Positions 1 through 11,400 of a stretch of DNA of 64,000 nt are shown here, piece by piece. This stretch comes from Tamarix chinensis. Taxonomy: Eukaryota > Streptophyta > Magnoliopsida > Caryophyllales > Tamaricaceae. The notes under the pieces were generated by a model. That model was not told where the DNA came from, ran no database searches, and worked only from the letters and a program-made list of their open reading frames with translations. Numbering within the stretch: the first letter of the stretch is position 1; each line of letters opens with the position of its first letter. A program made the translations under genes and the position numbers. The stretch is from positions 56,843,942 through 56,907,941 of the forward strand of contig CM060172.1 of the NCBI GenBank assembly GCA_030549775.1, read 5' to 3'.

Positions 1-383
1 CCCGAAATAGACCCGAATTCGAAAAACTCGATAGATCTAACACTTAGTTGATCTGATTTACATCCGACCCATATAGTGACCCGAACCCGAACCCGAACCC
101 AAACCTAACCCGAATTCTATAGACCCGAGTCAAACCCGAAATAGACCCGAACCCGAGAAATCCGAAGAACCTAGCATCGACCCGACCCAAATCACACCCG
201 ACCCGTCAATTAACCCGAATCGAACCCGAACCCGACCCAAAGTAACATAACCCGAAACACACCCGAACCGAATTACACCCGACCCGAACCCAGACCCGAC
301 TCGATTGTATAGTAAATAAAAGTTGACCCGACCCATATCAACCCGACCCTAACCCGACCCAAATGACCCGTTTGCCACCTCTA
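1..383. mobile_element. hAT-like non-autonomous element, one end, with CCCGA subterminal repeats
   Basis: The stretch consists of degenerate repeats of CCCGAA, ACCCGA and CCCGACCC. It ends with GTTTGCCACCTCTA, the reverse complement of TAGAGGTGGCAAAC, which resembles terminal repeats of plant hAT elements that carry the same kind of GC-rich subterminal repeats. The following 8 bases (384-391, CGTCTACC) would be one copy of the target duplication. The other end lies outside the window, so the duplication cannot be tested. The long minus-strand reading frame here is a by-product of the short repeat. The hAT assignment rests on the terminus alone. Confidence 0.5.
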
Positions 384-2200
384 CGTCTACCTCACAAGGA
401 GATAGCTATGTATCTATGGATGCTATAAAGCTTAATAATTGATCGGTTTCAATAGTTATCAAGGACAACAGCGAGATCATGAACAGAAAGGTCAGAGAAA
501 CTGAAATTGCGAAATGGTGGTACGGAAATTTGGCTACATTATGTGACAGAATTATTTAATACTCTTCATTGATCATCTCTATTTTTATTTTATTTTTTAA
601 CTTTCATTTTATTTACCAATTATCTTTTACACCGACACTTCCCTTACTATAGGTTAATGATTATACTTCAAATGCCAAGATTCTCTCCGTTAGAACTCAT
701 AGAGTAGATAAATTATATCATGTACTTCAATAATATATAAACCGACGATTCATTTTATTTGAAATGAATAGAGATTAATAGAAATTAATTAATTTTGTTT
801 GAGAATTAATTTTATCAACCTTAATTAGGTAAATTAGGATTAAAATTTTTATTTCTTACAATTAACCTTATTTTTATTAACCGTTGATTTTAAAAGTAAT
901 GAATATGAATGTAAAAATATAAGTAAATTATATATATTTAACTCAATTCAAACAAAATTTTTAAAACATTTTTCCTAACTCACCCTAAATTATATTAATA
1001 TCATGTACCTAATATTTTAAAATATTCACATCTATTCACTTTAATTTTCTTTATCCAGATTAATTTTTTATATTTACTCTCACTAAGAATTTACAATTCG
1101 GGACATGATTCTAAAATCAAACTCACGATTTCATGATGATACCTATTTTTTCCCTCAATAGTCTCCAAGTCTTCTATCACTACGTTATGTGTTGACAGGT
1201 AGTTAATGGTTAATCTTGGATGGAATGAAGAAGGAGATAGATTTTTCAAAAAGAATAATAGATTTATAATAAAAAAAAATTCCAAGGTTAGTTCAGTGTA
1301 TATTTGATCTAATCTGATATTACTTGATTGATCCTAATAAAACATGATTTTGATATACTTATAATAATAATAATAATAATATTAATTAGTAATGCTAACT
1401 ATTAATAACATTAATGAAAAATAATTAATACTATTAATTATTGATAATAATAATAATAACCAATGATGATAATAGTTATATTAATAATATGATTATACTA
1501 AATATGGATACATTGAATATTATAATTTATAAAATAATATTAATAATAAATTATAAATTATTATTTTTATCATTGTATCATTAATACTATAAATAAAGTT
1601 TTTCTTGTCATACTTGAACAATCGATCATGATATTATTACTATTATTATTTATACTAATTGTTATTATTGATCATTATTTTTATAATTAAAGTCATAATT
1701 ATTAATGTATTAATGTCATCAACCTGGTTATCATCATCATCACCAAAATCATCATTAATAATAAGAATAATAATAATAACTTTAAATTTAAAATTTTGGA
1801 TCCAACCATTCTAACCTGATTAAATTGATTGGCTGTACTCCCATCAAGTTTAATCTGATTAGATCATAATATAATAGTACCAATATAATGCGAGAAAGTA
1901 ATCCTTAACAATAAGTGAGCCATATTCCTTCTGTTTCTAAGAAGATCAAATTTGTTCATCAATATTCTACCATGAAACCTAACTTCATATTGCTTTGTGT
2001 TTTTTTGTAGTTAAAATTATAGTATACAAGGACAATTTGATAACGTTCAAACACATAAGGGTCTATTCATTGGACACGAATCTCCCACGAGATCAACACA
2101 AGCTTCACCTTTGTGCCATACTAGTTTACTTCAATTATTTTATGTGCTGGTATTACTATTGAGAATTTAAAAACAAACGGTCATAATTCGTACAAGTGGC
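384..2200. other. AT-rich spacer, no gene seen
   Basis: No convincing reading frame, RNA gene or element boundary was found. Positions 1360-1790 are rich in TAA, ATT and ATC trinucleotide runs, with many small variants and no clean tandem array. Confidence 0.6.
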
Positions 2201-3600
2201 GTGATGTTTCATTCTTTAGATAACGAATTGATACCATACAACTAAGCTGGAAGTGAAAGTTTTGGAAGGACTTTGCTAGGAATAGTGGTGCAGGAAACCA
2301 GAGAAGATTGGGATGCCGAAATGGATATGCTTCTTTCAATCAATCTCCACGGACGGCAACAAGTTAAGCTTAGCTTAAAGGAAGTTGAGCATTCATTAAC
2401 CAGCCAATATCATCAAGCACAACTCAACTGCGGAACAGCAGTGTAAATTTGTATACATGCAACCACATAACCTCATGATTCTGATCACAAACTCGTCGTT
2501 GCTCAATTGAAAACATCATAACTCCATCAGTTTCATAACAAAACGAGGGGGGGTGGGGCACAAATTTCAAGCACTGTCCAACTTCAGGAACATCATAGAC
2601 CGGGCTGGATCTCACTACTAGTCTGCCTGATATTAATGTTCTGTGCACCCCACAATAAAAAAGATGGGCCGATTCTTTGCCTGATCATCATGTGATGCGT
2701 GTACTTTTTTGAGTACTGACAAACCAGACCCAGTAAATCAAAATAACAAAGATTATTCAAAATCCAGCATGCAGTGTAATCTTCTTACTTAACAAGCAAG
2801 TGTAAATCTTTTTCTCAATGGATCATGGCAATGCATTCGAAACAACGATCAGATATTCATAGAGAAGAAACGAACAAAGTGGCTGTAAATTGGCTATGGG
2901 GCAATAGACCTGATGCAAAATTGGGGTGTATTGTTAGTTAATGGGTTCGAGAGATTTGCTACTTTTGCTAAAGTAGGTGGAATCTTGTAAATATTCTATG
3001 CCCTATGCTGAGATAGATTGTATGCTCTTGTCTTACTACACCTTAGGCCTGAATATTAACTCATATTGTGCCACCACCATGCAAGCAATCTAAGTAGTCA
3101 ATTTCAAGTAACTTTTTCATTATAACTCGCCTTTTAGACTAATGGGCGTAGTATTTACCAAAATGAAAAGAGTTCATGTACACTCCCTCAAGAAATTTAC
3201 TACTCCACCATGTACACCTGATTGAAGTTAATCCATCTTCAGCTAAGGGAAAAATATCAAGCATAGCCAATATTTTACTCCCATATCAGTTTGCTGAAAT
3301 CGAGCAAAGACTTGCTAGATTATGTTCTTCAATATCACCCTGGCTATGTGAAAACTGCTTGGTTCCTGATCTACCAAATGTTATATATCTAGTATTCGGT
3401 ACTTGCCATTTGCCAGAATGCACGCAATCACTTCAAAATGAATTACTGGAATATATGCTAAATACATCCCACACTAACCAAAGCTAACTGGTTCGCTGTT
3501 ATCTACCTCTGAAGGATTACTTCCAAAGTCAATCACTCTGCCAACCTTCCATCTAACTTTTCATCGAGGTCTATTAAAGTAGGCACAATCTACCATGGCC
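2201..3600. other. Single-copy-looking spacer with two unidentified open stretches
   Basis: Base composition is less AT-rich than the flanks, and nothing repeats elsewhere in the window. Open stretches of 103 codons (3176-3487, plus) and 74 codons (2424-2648, minus) occur. Neither gives a recognisable domain, and the minus one has no ATG at its listed start. They could be leftovers of host exons or untranslated regions. I see no splice structure that joins them into a gene. Confidence 0.35.
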
Positions 3601-4857
3601 ACTGAGAGTATGTTTGGTTTACGGAAAAAACTGAGGAAAGGAAAAAAAAATTGATGGAAAATAATTTATACATATTTGGTTGCCTGAAAAGTTAGAAAGA
3701 AAGAAAATATAAAGTGAAAGTTAAGCAAGTGGATTTTCCTCCGGATTAGCGAAGGAAAGGAAGAAAATGTCTGAGAAAATTTCTGCAACCTCCCTCCCGA
3801 CTTCCGAAACAAATCGGTATGAATTACTGCCTTTTTTCAGCCCTTCTTCTTCTTCCCTTCCACCGACCTCGCGTCAACTGATATTTTATGCGACTCATTC
3901 CTTCCTTCTTACTTTTCCGCACCTCCAATCCAAATCAATTGTTATTCCTGTTTGAGCCTCAACTCCGAATCCAAGTCCTCCTCCCTCTCTTCCAGGTTTT
4001 TCATTTCCTTCGATTAAATCAAGCCACAATTTCCCCTCACTCCCCCGCCGGCGACCGCCCTTGTACCTGTTAAACCCCTAATTTCTTACGATCCAGCCCA
4101 TACTGATTCTCTCTGTTAGAATTCGATCGATTCAGCCTCGTTCCCTTCCGCAGCTTCTAGGAGGGCGCCTCGATTGTGCAATCAATATTTTAAAGCTGAT
4201 GGGTGCTAGCAGCTCTTCCGCAGCAGCCATCGGCAACACCAACAGCGGCGGATTGTATCCAATGCTCTCTTTTTTTATTTAAATCTTTATTTCTGGATAG
4301 GTGCAATCAATATAATGTATTTTTATTTCTGGCTCGAAATAATCCTTCCGTCTCTCCTTTCCTTCATAAAGTACGTACGTGCTGCCCGTCTCTCTGTCTG
4401 TAAGAATTTTTATCATCGATCGTTAGTATATACCAGCGGCGTGTATGTTTTTGACGCACACAGAAGAAGAGGTTATGAAGAAGAAGCAGAGGAAGAGGGA
4501 TACAGAGATCTTTATCGGGTGCTTGAGCCGCTGTCACTTTCAATTTTATTTTTATTTTGGTTCCATGAAGATCAATCTTGAGAGCCGCCACACCAAGTGC
4601 GTGCATGGGTAAGACCAAAAGGAGGAAGGAAAAAAAAAAATTGGATCCCTTTGATCGAAGAAGAATTCATCGACAGGGCATGCCGTCAGCGACATAATTC
4701 GTTTCGTTTTGTTTTCTTGGGCGTACATGGGAAAGCCAAGGGCATGCCGTCGGGCATTTTTTTCATTCCGAGAATATTCCCAGAGAGAGAGACACAGGGA
4801 CGGGAGAGTACTTGGCCGATTATTAAAATAGTGGAAGGAAAATCCATCGACCGAAAA
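3601..4857 (+). other. Leader-like, pyrimidine-rich region with a possible first exon
   Basis: Positions 3767-4190 are pyrimidine-rich with many CCTTC and TTCTTC runs, the look of a plant 5' leader. An ATG at 4199 opens a short frame beginning MGASSSSAAAIGNTNSGG, which carries a possible N-myristoylation start (MGxxxS). It runs into a stop about 27 codons on, unless a donor near 4257 is used. A second acidic stretch near 4460-4530 encodes EEEAEEEGY-like residues. No downstream exon with a known domain could be joined. This may be the 5' remnant of a host gene. Uncertain. Confidence 0.25.
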
Positions 4858-4983
4858 ATGAAATATTATTTATTATTATTATTTATGTTCGTCCTCATCG
4901 CTTTCTCTCGTGGCAATTCGCACCGCGAGATCGTTCCCATGGTCAATAGAGAGGGAGATAGTATTTTGGTTAATGCAGCATAA
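4858..4983 (+). CDS. Small ORF with signal-peptide-like N-terminus (hypothetical)
   Basis: The frame starts at ATG 4858 and stops at 4981-4983, encoding 41 residues. Residues 1-17 (MKYYLLLLFMFVLIAFS) are a basic start followed by a strongly hydrophobic core, as in a secretion signal. The remaining 24 residues are polar. The frame is open upstream to 4597, but only this ATG gives a sensible protein. It lies just beyond the 3' end of the F-box pseudogene, on the opposite strand. It is too short for homology judgement by eye and may be chance. No function is assigned. Confidence 0.2.
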   Translation: MKYYLLLLFMFVLIAFSRGNSHREIVPMVNREGDSILVNAA

Positions 4984-5079
4984 ACACTCCATTCCAATAC
5001 AAACATCATATGAGAGTAAACAAACTGAACCATGGCTGAGGAAAAATCATCGGTACAAAGCTGTACTTACAGGTGATTA

Positions 5080-6677
5080 TCAGCAAGATGATGAAGTAGT
5101 TGTATCATAAACCCAACTTGGAGGCGCCCAATAAAACCTGGGAGAATCAACTGACATCCCAACATACCTCATTTACTTTCCGGTTTTCATATTATATACC
5201 TTAGGATCTTCTTCATACATATCAAAATAAATACACTTCCCAATACAACCACTAAAAATATTCATTATCAACAGAACAAAACTTGCTCCCTGCCCACGAA
5301 AAAAACCCTTCCCTTCAAATCTTACACGCTCCCAGAATGAGCCTTTATCATTAAACTTGAACATTCCTGGTCCCATACTAAGAATAAATATCAACGCATC
5401 AACCACACCAACCAAATACAGTTCCCCTCCTGATTCAATCAATTTCCTATGACGTCCACACCCATATTCCAATCTTTCCCAATTTTCCGTTCTGATACTA
5501 ACGTGATAGGTCCAAAAGTTGAGTCGAATCTAACGAGATGACCAACGGACCCAGTAGTAGCAAAGAACGTACCTCGATAGTTAATGATATCATCAAAATG
5601 AAGACCACTTGTAACTATAAGTAGGGCTGTTAACAAACCAAGCCGGCTCGCGAGCTTTTTGGGCTCGGCTCGTTAATGACTCGGCTCGGCTCGGTTCGCT
5701 TATTAAACAAGCTTAAAAATTTGGCTCGAGCTCGGCTCGATTATTAAACAAATCAAGCTTGAGCTTAATAAATTTAGGCTCGAGCTCGTTTAGAATGCAA
5801 AAGCTCGTGAGCTCGGCTCGTTTACAACCAAAGCTCGAGAGTCGGCTCGTTAAAAGTTCGGCTCGATTCGTTAAAAGCTCGGCTCGTTTATAAACAAACC
5901 AAGCTCAAGCTTTATTTTTAGGCTCGTTTAGTAAATGAGCCAAACCCAAACCTACCCCGGCTCGGCTCGATTCGGTTCGTTAACAGCCCTAACTATAAGT
6001 GTCCACGCCTTATCCCCGCATCTCCAAATCACTAACCTAGTCCCATTATATTGTAGACCGACCACCATTAACTCATTCATTTTCCTGAAATTCGCTGACA
6101 CGACCACTCTGCTCAAGGAAGTAAGGAATATGTATCTCCAGTCTATTTTGGAATGTCCCGCATCAGCAACATATTCTGCGCGATATTAATTTGGCAACGA
6201 GTGAAATGCGGCAGTTCAGCAAATTAATCATAATGCGCTCAGGAGGCAAAATTTTGGAAATGCTGTCGATTTTCAGTCCAGTCACAGGGTCGAGAAGAGA
6301 GAGAACGTTAGGCTTTAAGGTGGGTTCAACCTTAGCTAGCCAGCTGCTGGAAGAATCGTGGAGTACGAAAATGCGGTAGACGGTGGTCTCAATCAGTGAA
6401 ATGTGTTCTCCACCGTCGCAATGGGCTGTTGGCGGCGGAGGAGATGAGGGAGGCGGGAGGGGCCGGGCAAGGGAGTTTGAGAGGGAATTCAAAAGAGGAT
6501 TCGGGTAGTGGAGGAGGAACTGAGGAACGTCATGATTGGCAGACAGCGCGTAGGCGCAGGATGCCCGAGTGTGTAAACTTCATCGGCGATCATCTTTAGT
6601 ATGTCGGTGGGGAGGTTGGACCACAGTGGCGAGACACAGGAGGAGGAAGATGAGGATTGGTCATGGCCACGCTCCAT
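5080..6677 (-). pseudogene. F-box/DUF295 (KIB-like) protein pseudogene split by a MITE
   Basis: Intact members are F-box proteins with a C-terminal DUF295 domain, thought to work as SCF ubiquitin-ligase adaptors. The minus-strand ATG is at 6677. An F-box is visible early (WSNLPTDILKMIADEVYTLG), then in shifted frames AVCQ-RSSVPPPP, TVYRIFVLHD, LLDPVTGLKID (near 6280), VVVSANF and RLVIWRCGDKAWT (near 6000), and then YRGTFFATTGS (near 5570), ESGGELYLVG and a C-terminal WAPPSW. Breaks are: a frame change and a W-to-TGA change just after the F-box, a frame change near 6170, the MITE at 5622-5991, a frame change near 5440-5472, and an in-frame TAA at 5173-5175. Removing the MITE with one target copy joins AWTLI to VTSGLHF without a frame break. 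The copia element lies 165 bp upstream. Family call is firm; exact ends are approximate. Confidence 0.85.
5622..5991. mobile_element. hAT-type MITE with GGCTCG subterminal repeats
   Basis: The 370-bp element has 13-bp perfect terminal inverted repeats, TAGGGCTGTTAAC at 5622-5634 and GTTAACAGCCCTA at 5979-5991. It is flanked by a perfect 8-bp target duplication, ACTATAAG (5614-5621 and 5992-5999), the length expected for hAT elements. The interior is made of many copies of GGCTCGGCTCG and GAGCTCGGCTCG spaced by AT-rich segments. It has no coding capacity. It interrupts the DUF295 domain of the F-box pseudogene. Confidence 0.92.
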
Positions 6678-6842
6678 CTTAGCATGCTTTCCGCCCCTCT
6701 CTTGTGTAATTGCGTAAGTATAGGAAGACGAGTTAAAAGAACAATGGAGGTTGGAGGAGCACTCGGGTTCCCTATTTTATCGCAGTGATCGACTGTGCAA
6801 ATATGTGATGAACCACTCGATCGTAATGGTATATGTCCGTGG

Positions 6843-7652
6843 TGTTGTGGGTCCAGCCCACATGTATTAGTAAAATGTATATTTTGCTTTGTCCTAAGGA
6901 ATGGGCATTTGATAGCATTTTTACTAATCTTGGATTAAGTCCAACTTGGGCTTATTATTTGGGCTTCTTAATTAAGCCTTTGGTATAAATACTTGCTTTA
7001 CAAATTAGGGCAAGACATGAGAGGTGTGAATTCATAAAGTCACACACAATTAGAAGCAAAAGAAGAGAGGAAGACAAAGGGTTGGAGAATCGTGATTTGC
7101 GATTGTTCAAGAACAGCATTCAGAAAGTTATCGATTGCCGGAGTTTCCACCGTTGGATTTTGCTGAAATTTGGACAGCTTGTTGGGGACACATAGGGCCT
7201 CATTTTGAACGGTTGGATCGTCGTTTTGAGATCTGGTTCGTCTGTTATTGCAGTGGGATCGAAACTCTGATTTGTGGTGATATTCTTCACCTTTGATCTC
7301 TTCTTACTTAAGCTCTTATGTATGTTCTTGTTGGTGGGTTGTGAATTGTTGTGAACTGATTTGGATGGTTCATTTTGCCCTCAATTTATCATAATAAGAG
7401 AAGGAGATAGGGTGGACTCCTCAAACGTCCCGTGGTTTTTACTCTTCACATCGAAGGGGTTTTCCACGTATAAATCGTGTGTTGATTGGTTCGTTTTGCT
7501 AATCTATTCGTTTATGCTTGCTGCCCATAATTAGTTTTGTTTGGTGATTTTATTTGGTGAATTATTTGTGGTAGATTTGGGTTGTATCATTTGGTTGATT
7601 GTCTTGGTGTTGATCCTTGTGGGTATTGTCATATATTACCCGGGTCCTTTCA
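6843..7652 (+). repeat. 5' LTR of the copia element
   Basis: This is an 810-bp LTR from TGTTGTGGG to CCTTTCA. It starts with a small inverted repeat, GTGGGTCCAGCCCAC. A TATAAATA box lies at 6984-6991, so U3 is short (about 170 bp) and R/U5 is long. Confidence 0.96.
6984..6991 (+). promoter_or_regulatory. TATA box of the copia 5' LTR
   Basis: TATAAATA occurs 142 bp into the LTR and is repeated at the matching place in the 3' LTR (11975-11982). It is the likely core promoter for the genomic transcript. The second copy could drive transcription outward past 12643, away from the F-box pseudogene. Confidence 0.6.
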
Positions 7653-7654
7653 AC

Positions 7655-7666
7655 TGGTATCAGAGC
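7655..7666 (+). other. Primer-binding site (tRNA-iMet type)
   Basis: TGGTATCAGAGC begins 2 bp after the 5' LTR. It is the usual plant copia site matching the 3' end of initiator methionine tRNA. Confidence 0.95.
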
Positions 7667-7688
7667 GAGGTTTAATTTGACTGTTATT

Positions 7689-8471
7689 ATGGAGTCTAGT
7701 AGTAGCAGTTCAATGGTTAAATTGACATCAACCAATTATTCCATCTGGAGACCAATGATGGAGGATTTGTTATACTGTAAAGACTTGTTTGACCCAATTG
7801 ATTCAATCACAAATGAAGATGGCACCATTAGTAAACCTGCAAAACTTGAAAAGATGGAAGATAGAGATTGGGCAAAGATGAAAAGAAAAGCCTTAGGGAC
7901 TATTAGACAATGGGTTGATATTAGTATTTTTAACCATGTGTCTCAAGAGTCCGACCCATATGATTTGTGGAAGAAATTGGAGGGTCTTTATGAAAGAAAT
8001 ACCGCTCATAACAAAGCTTCATTAATCAAGAGACTTGTTAATTTGAAACTGAAGAGTGGAAAGTCAGTGTCAGAACATCTTAGTGACTTCCAGGACATCA
8101 TTAACAAGTTGACTACCATGAAAATTGTTCTTGATGATGAATTGCAAGCTTTGTTCTTGTTGAGTTCTTTGCCAGATAGTTGGGAAACGTTGGTTGTGAC
8201 TATTAGTAACTCTGCTCCGGATGGTGTGCTATCATTGGATGTGATCAAAGAAAGCATGTTCAATGAAGAGATAAGAAGAAAGGAGATGGGAGTTGATAAT
8301 TCACAAGCTCTTGTTGTTGAGAACAGAGGAAGAGGCAAGAGTCGAGGTCCCAAAGGGCGTGGCAACTCAAAAGAAAGGTCCAAGTCTAGAGAAAAGGAGA
8401 CTAGGACATGTCATTACTGTAAGAAACCTGGCCACTTGAAAAAGTTTTGCTACAAGTGGAAGAGAGAGTAA
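7689..8471 (+). CDS. Copia Gag (capsid-nucleocapsid)
   Basis: This encodes 260 aa from ATG 7689, the first good ATG after the primer site. The frame is open further upstream into the LTR, but that part is not expected to be translated. The N-terminal part has the plant copia Gag pattern of an NYSIW motif and an LWKKLEGLY motif. The C-terminus is basic and carries a CCHC zinc knuckle, C-X2-C-X4-H-X4-C, at residues 241-254. The protein would package the element RNA in virus-like particles. It ends with TAA at 8469-8471. The pol frame resumes in the same phase directly after this stop, so gag and pol look like one polyprotein frame with one stop between them. Confidence 0.92.
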   Translation: MESSSSSSMVKLTSTNYSIWRPMMEDLLYCKDLFDPIDSITNEDGTISKPAKLEKMEDRDWAKMKRKALGTIRQWVDISIFNHVSQESDPYDLWKKLEGLYERNTAHNKASLIKRLVNLKLKSGKSVSEHLSDFQDIINKLTTMKIVLDDELQALFLLSSLPDSWETLVVTISNSAPDGVLSLDVIKESMFNEEIRRKEMGVDNSQALVVENRGRGKSRGPKGRGNSKERSKSREKETRTCHYCKKPGHLKKFCYKWKRE

Positions 8472-8477
8472 GGCAAG

Positions 8478-11400
8478 ATGCAAAATTCACAAAAGGAGGG
8501 AGATGATAAAAATACTGCAGCAACCGCTTCTAAAAGGGATGATGAGATCGCTTTGATTTGTGCAACTAATGATTGTAATCATGTTGAGAGTTCAGATTCA
8601 GAGTGGCTAGTAGATACAGGAGCTTCATACCATTGTGTTCCCAAAAGGGAGTACTTCATGAACTACCAAGCTGGTGATTTTGGTAGTGTTAAGATGGGAA
8701 ACCAGAGCTCAGCAAGCATTGTTGGGTTAGGTGATGTTCGTGTGAAAACGAGTGTTGGGTGCATGCTTACATTGAAAAATGTGCGCCATATTCCTGATCT
8801 ACGCCTTAACTTGTTATCTCCAAATGTCCTTGATCAAGAGGGTTTTCGACATACCTTTGGTGATGGCAAGTGGAAATTATCCAAAGGTTCTATGACAGTT
8901 GCTCGAGGCGTGTTGTGTTGTTCTTTATACAAGACATACTTGAGTGTGTGTTCTGGTGAGTTGAATGCAGTGGAAGAAAAGAATTCTCCAAATTTGTGGC
9001 ATCGAAGGCTGGGACATATGAGTGACAAGGGGTTGAAATTGTTAGCAGGTAAATCTCTTATTCCTGTTGATAAAACTATTTCTCTTGACCCTTGTGATCA
9101 TTGTTTGGCAGGAAAACAACATAGAGCTTCCTTTGCTAGGAAGTCTACTAGAAGGCAAGATAAGTTGGAGCTAGTACACTCTGATGTGTGTGGTCCTATT
9201 GAGCTGGAGTCTCTTGGTGGTAATAAATATTTTGTTACCTTTATTGATGATGCTACTCGAAAAACTTGGGTCTACATGATGAAGACAAAGAGTCAAGTTT
9301 TCGAGATTTTTCAGAAATTTCATGCCATGGTAGAAAGGGAGATAGAAAGAAAGCTAAAGCGTCTTCGATCAGACAATGGTGGTGAATATACTTCTAATGA
9401 GTTCAAGCATTATTGTTCACAACATGGCATTAGACATGAGAAGACAGAGCCTGGCACACCACAACACAATGGAGTTGCAGAGAGAATGAATAGAACCATT
9501 GTGGAGAAAGTGAGATGTATGCTTAGAATGTCAAATCTTCCTAAGACATTCTGGGGTGAAGCAGTACAGTGTGCAGTGTACTTGATCAACAGAGCTCCAT
9601 CAATTACTCTTGGCCTTGACATTCCTGAGAGAGCATGGAAGGGATGCGATCCCACATATTCACATATGAGAGTTTTTGGGTGTAAGGCATATATGCATGT
9701 GCCAAAAGAACAGAGGTCAAAACTTGATTCCAAAACTCATCCTTGTGTGTTTGTTGGCTATGGTGATGAAGAGTATGGTTTTAGACTATACGATCCAGAT
9801 AAGAAGAAGATAGTGAGAAGTAGAGATGTAGTATTCTTTGAGCACGAGACAGGTGCAGAGCTTTTGAATACAAGGTACTCTTCTTCCTCAGAACTGTTAT
9901 TTGATTCTACTGATGTTTCTTCTTCTACTACTTCTGTTGAGCAGCCAGCAAATGATAATGTTGATGTGATACCTGATGATGTTGGTGAGGTACAACCTGA
10001 TGGTGGTGATGTACCAGTTCATGATGATGGTGATCATTCAGATCACAGTGAGTCTTCATCTGATGAAGAAGATCTTCATGAGGAAGAAATTTATGATGAA
10101 GAGGTTCATGAGCAGGGGGAGCAACCTATCCCTCAAGTGGAGGATACAGAGGTTCGAAGGTCAGTTAGAGAGCGTAAACCTTCAACAAAGTATCCAAGCT
10201 CAGAGTACATTCTAGTCACAGAAGATGGGGAGCCAGAGAGTTATCAGGAAGTATTGTCATCTGATGAGAAAAATATTTGGCTCGATGCTATGAAGGAAGA
10301 GATGGATTCCTTGAAAAAGAATGATACTTATGAGTTAGTGAAGCCTCCCAAGGGCAGGAAAGTCTTGAAGAACAGGTGGGTTTTCAAGAACAAGAAAGAT
10401 GGTGAGAAGATTGTGAAGCGGAAAGCCAGATTGGTGGTTAAGGGATGCAACCAGAAAAAGGGCATCGACTTTGATGAAATCTTCTCTCCAGTGGTCAAAA
10501 TGACATCTATCAGAACCGTGCTAGGTTTAGCTGCAAGTCTTGATCTTGAGTTGGAGCAACTTGATGTGAAAACTGCTTTTTTACATGGTGACTTGCATGA
10601 AGAAATCTACATGGAGCAGCCTGAAGGATTTGAAGAGAAAGGGAAAGAGAAACTTGTTTGCAAGTTGAAGAAGAGTCTTTATGGGCTTAAACAGGCACCA
10701 AGGCAATGGTACCGAAAATTTGATTCGTTTATGATGAGTAATGGTTATAAACGAACTTCTGCCGATCCTTGTGTGTATTTCAGAAAGTTCCCTGGAGGTA
10801 AATTTATCATCCTTCTGCTATATGTTGATGATATGCTGATAGTTGGACAAGATGCAAATATTATTCAGAATTTGAAGAAAGACTTGTCCAAGTCATTTGA
10901 CATGAAAGACTTGGGTCCAGCAAAGCAAATCTTAGGCATGGAGATTGCTCGTGATAGGAAAGCTGGAAAATTGTGGCTATCACAAGAAAAGTATATTGAA
11001 CGGGTGCTTGAAAGGTTCAATATGAAAGATGCCAAGCCTGTTAATACACCACTAGCTACTCATTTCAAGCTAAGCAAGAGAGATTGTCCTACAATAGAGA
11101 AGGAGAAAGAAAGTATGTCATCTGTTCCTTACTCTTCTGCTGTTGGTTCTCTGATGTATGCTATGGTGTGTACTAGGCCAGATATTGCACATGCTGTTGG
11201 TTTGGTGAGCAGATACTTGTTTAATCCGGGTAAGGCTCACTGGGAAGCCGTAAAGTGGATTTTCAGATACTTGCGGGGCACTTCCAAATTGAGTTTATGT
11301 TATGGAGGTGGCAAACCTATACTTGAAGGCTACACTGATGCAAACATGGCGGGTGATCTTGATAACAGGAAGTCTACCTCAGGTTATGTGTTTACATTTT

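Noticed and set aside
7617..7688. Upstream extension of the gag frame into the LTR
   Set aside because: The frame is open but includes LTR and primer-site sequence. The ATG at 7689 is the sensible start.
8006..8383. 125-codon frame opposite to gag
   Set aside because: It is a shadow of the gag coding strand with no domain.
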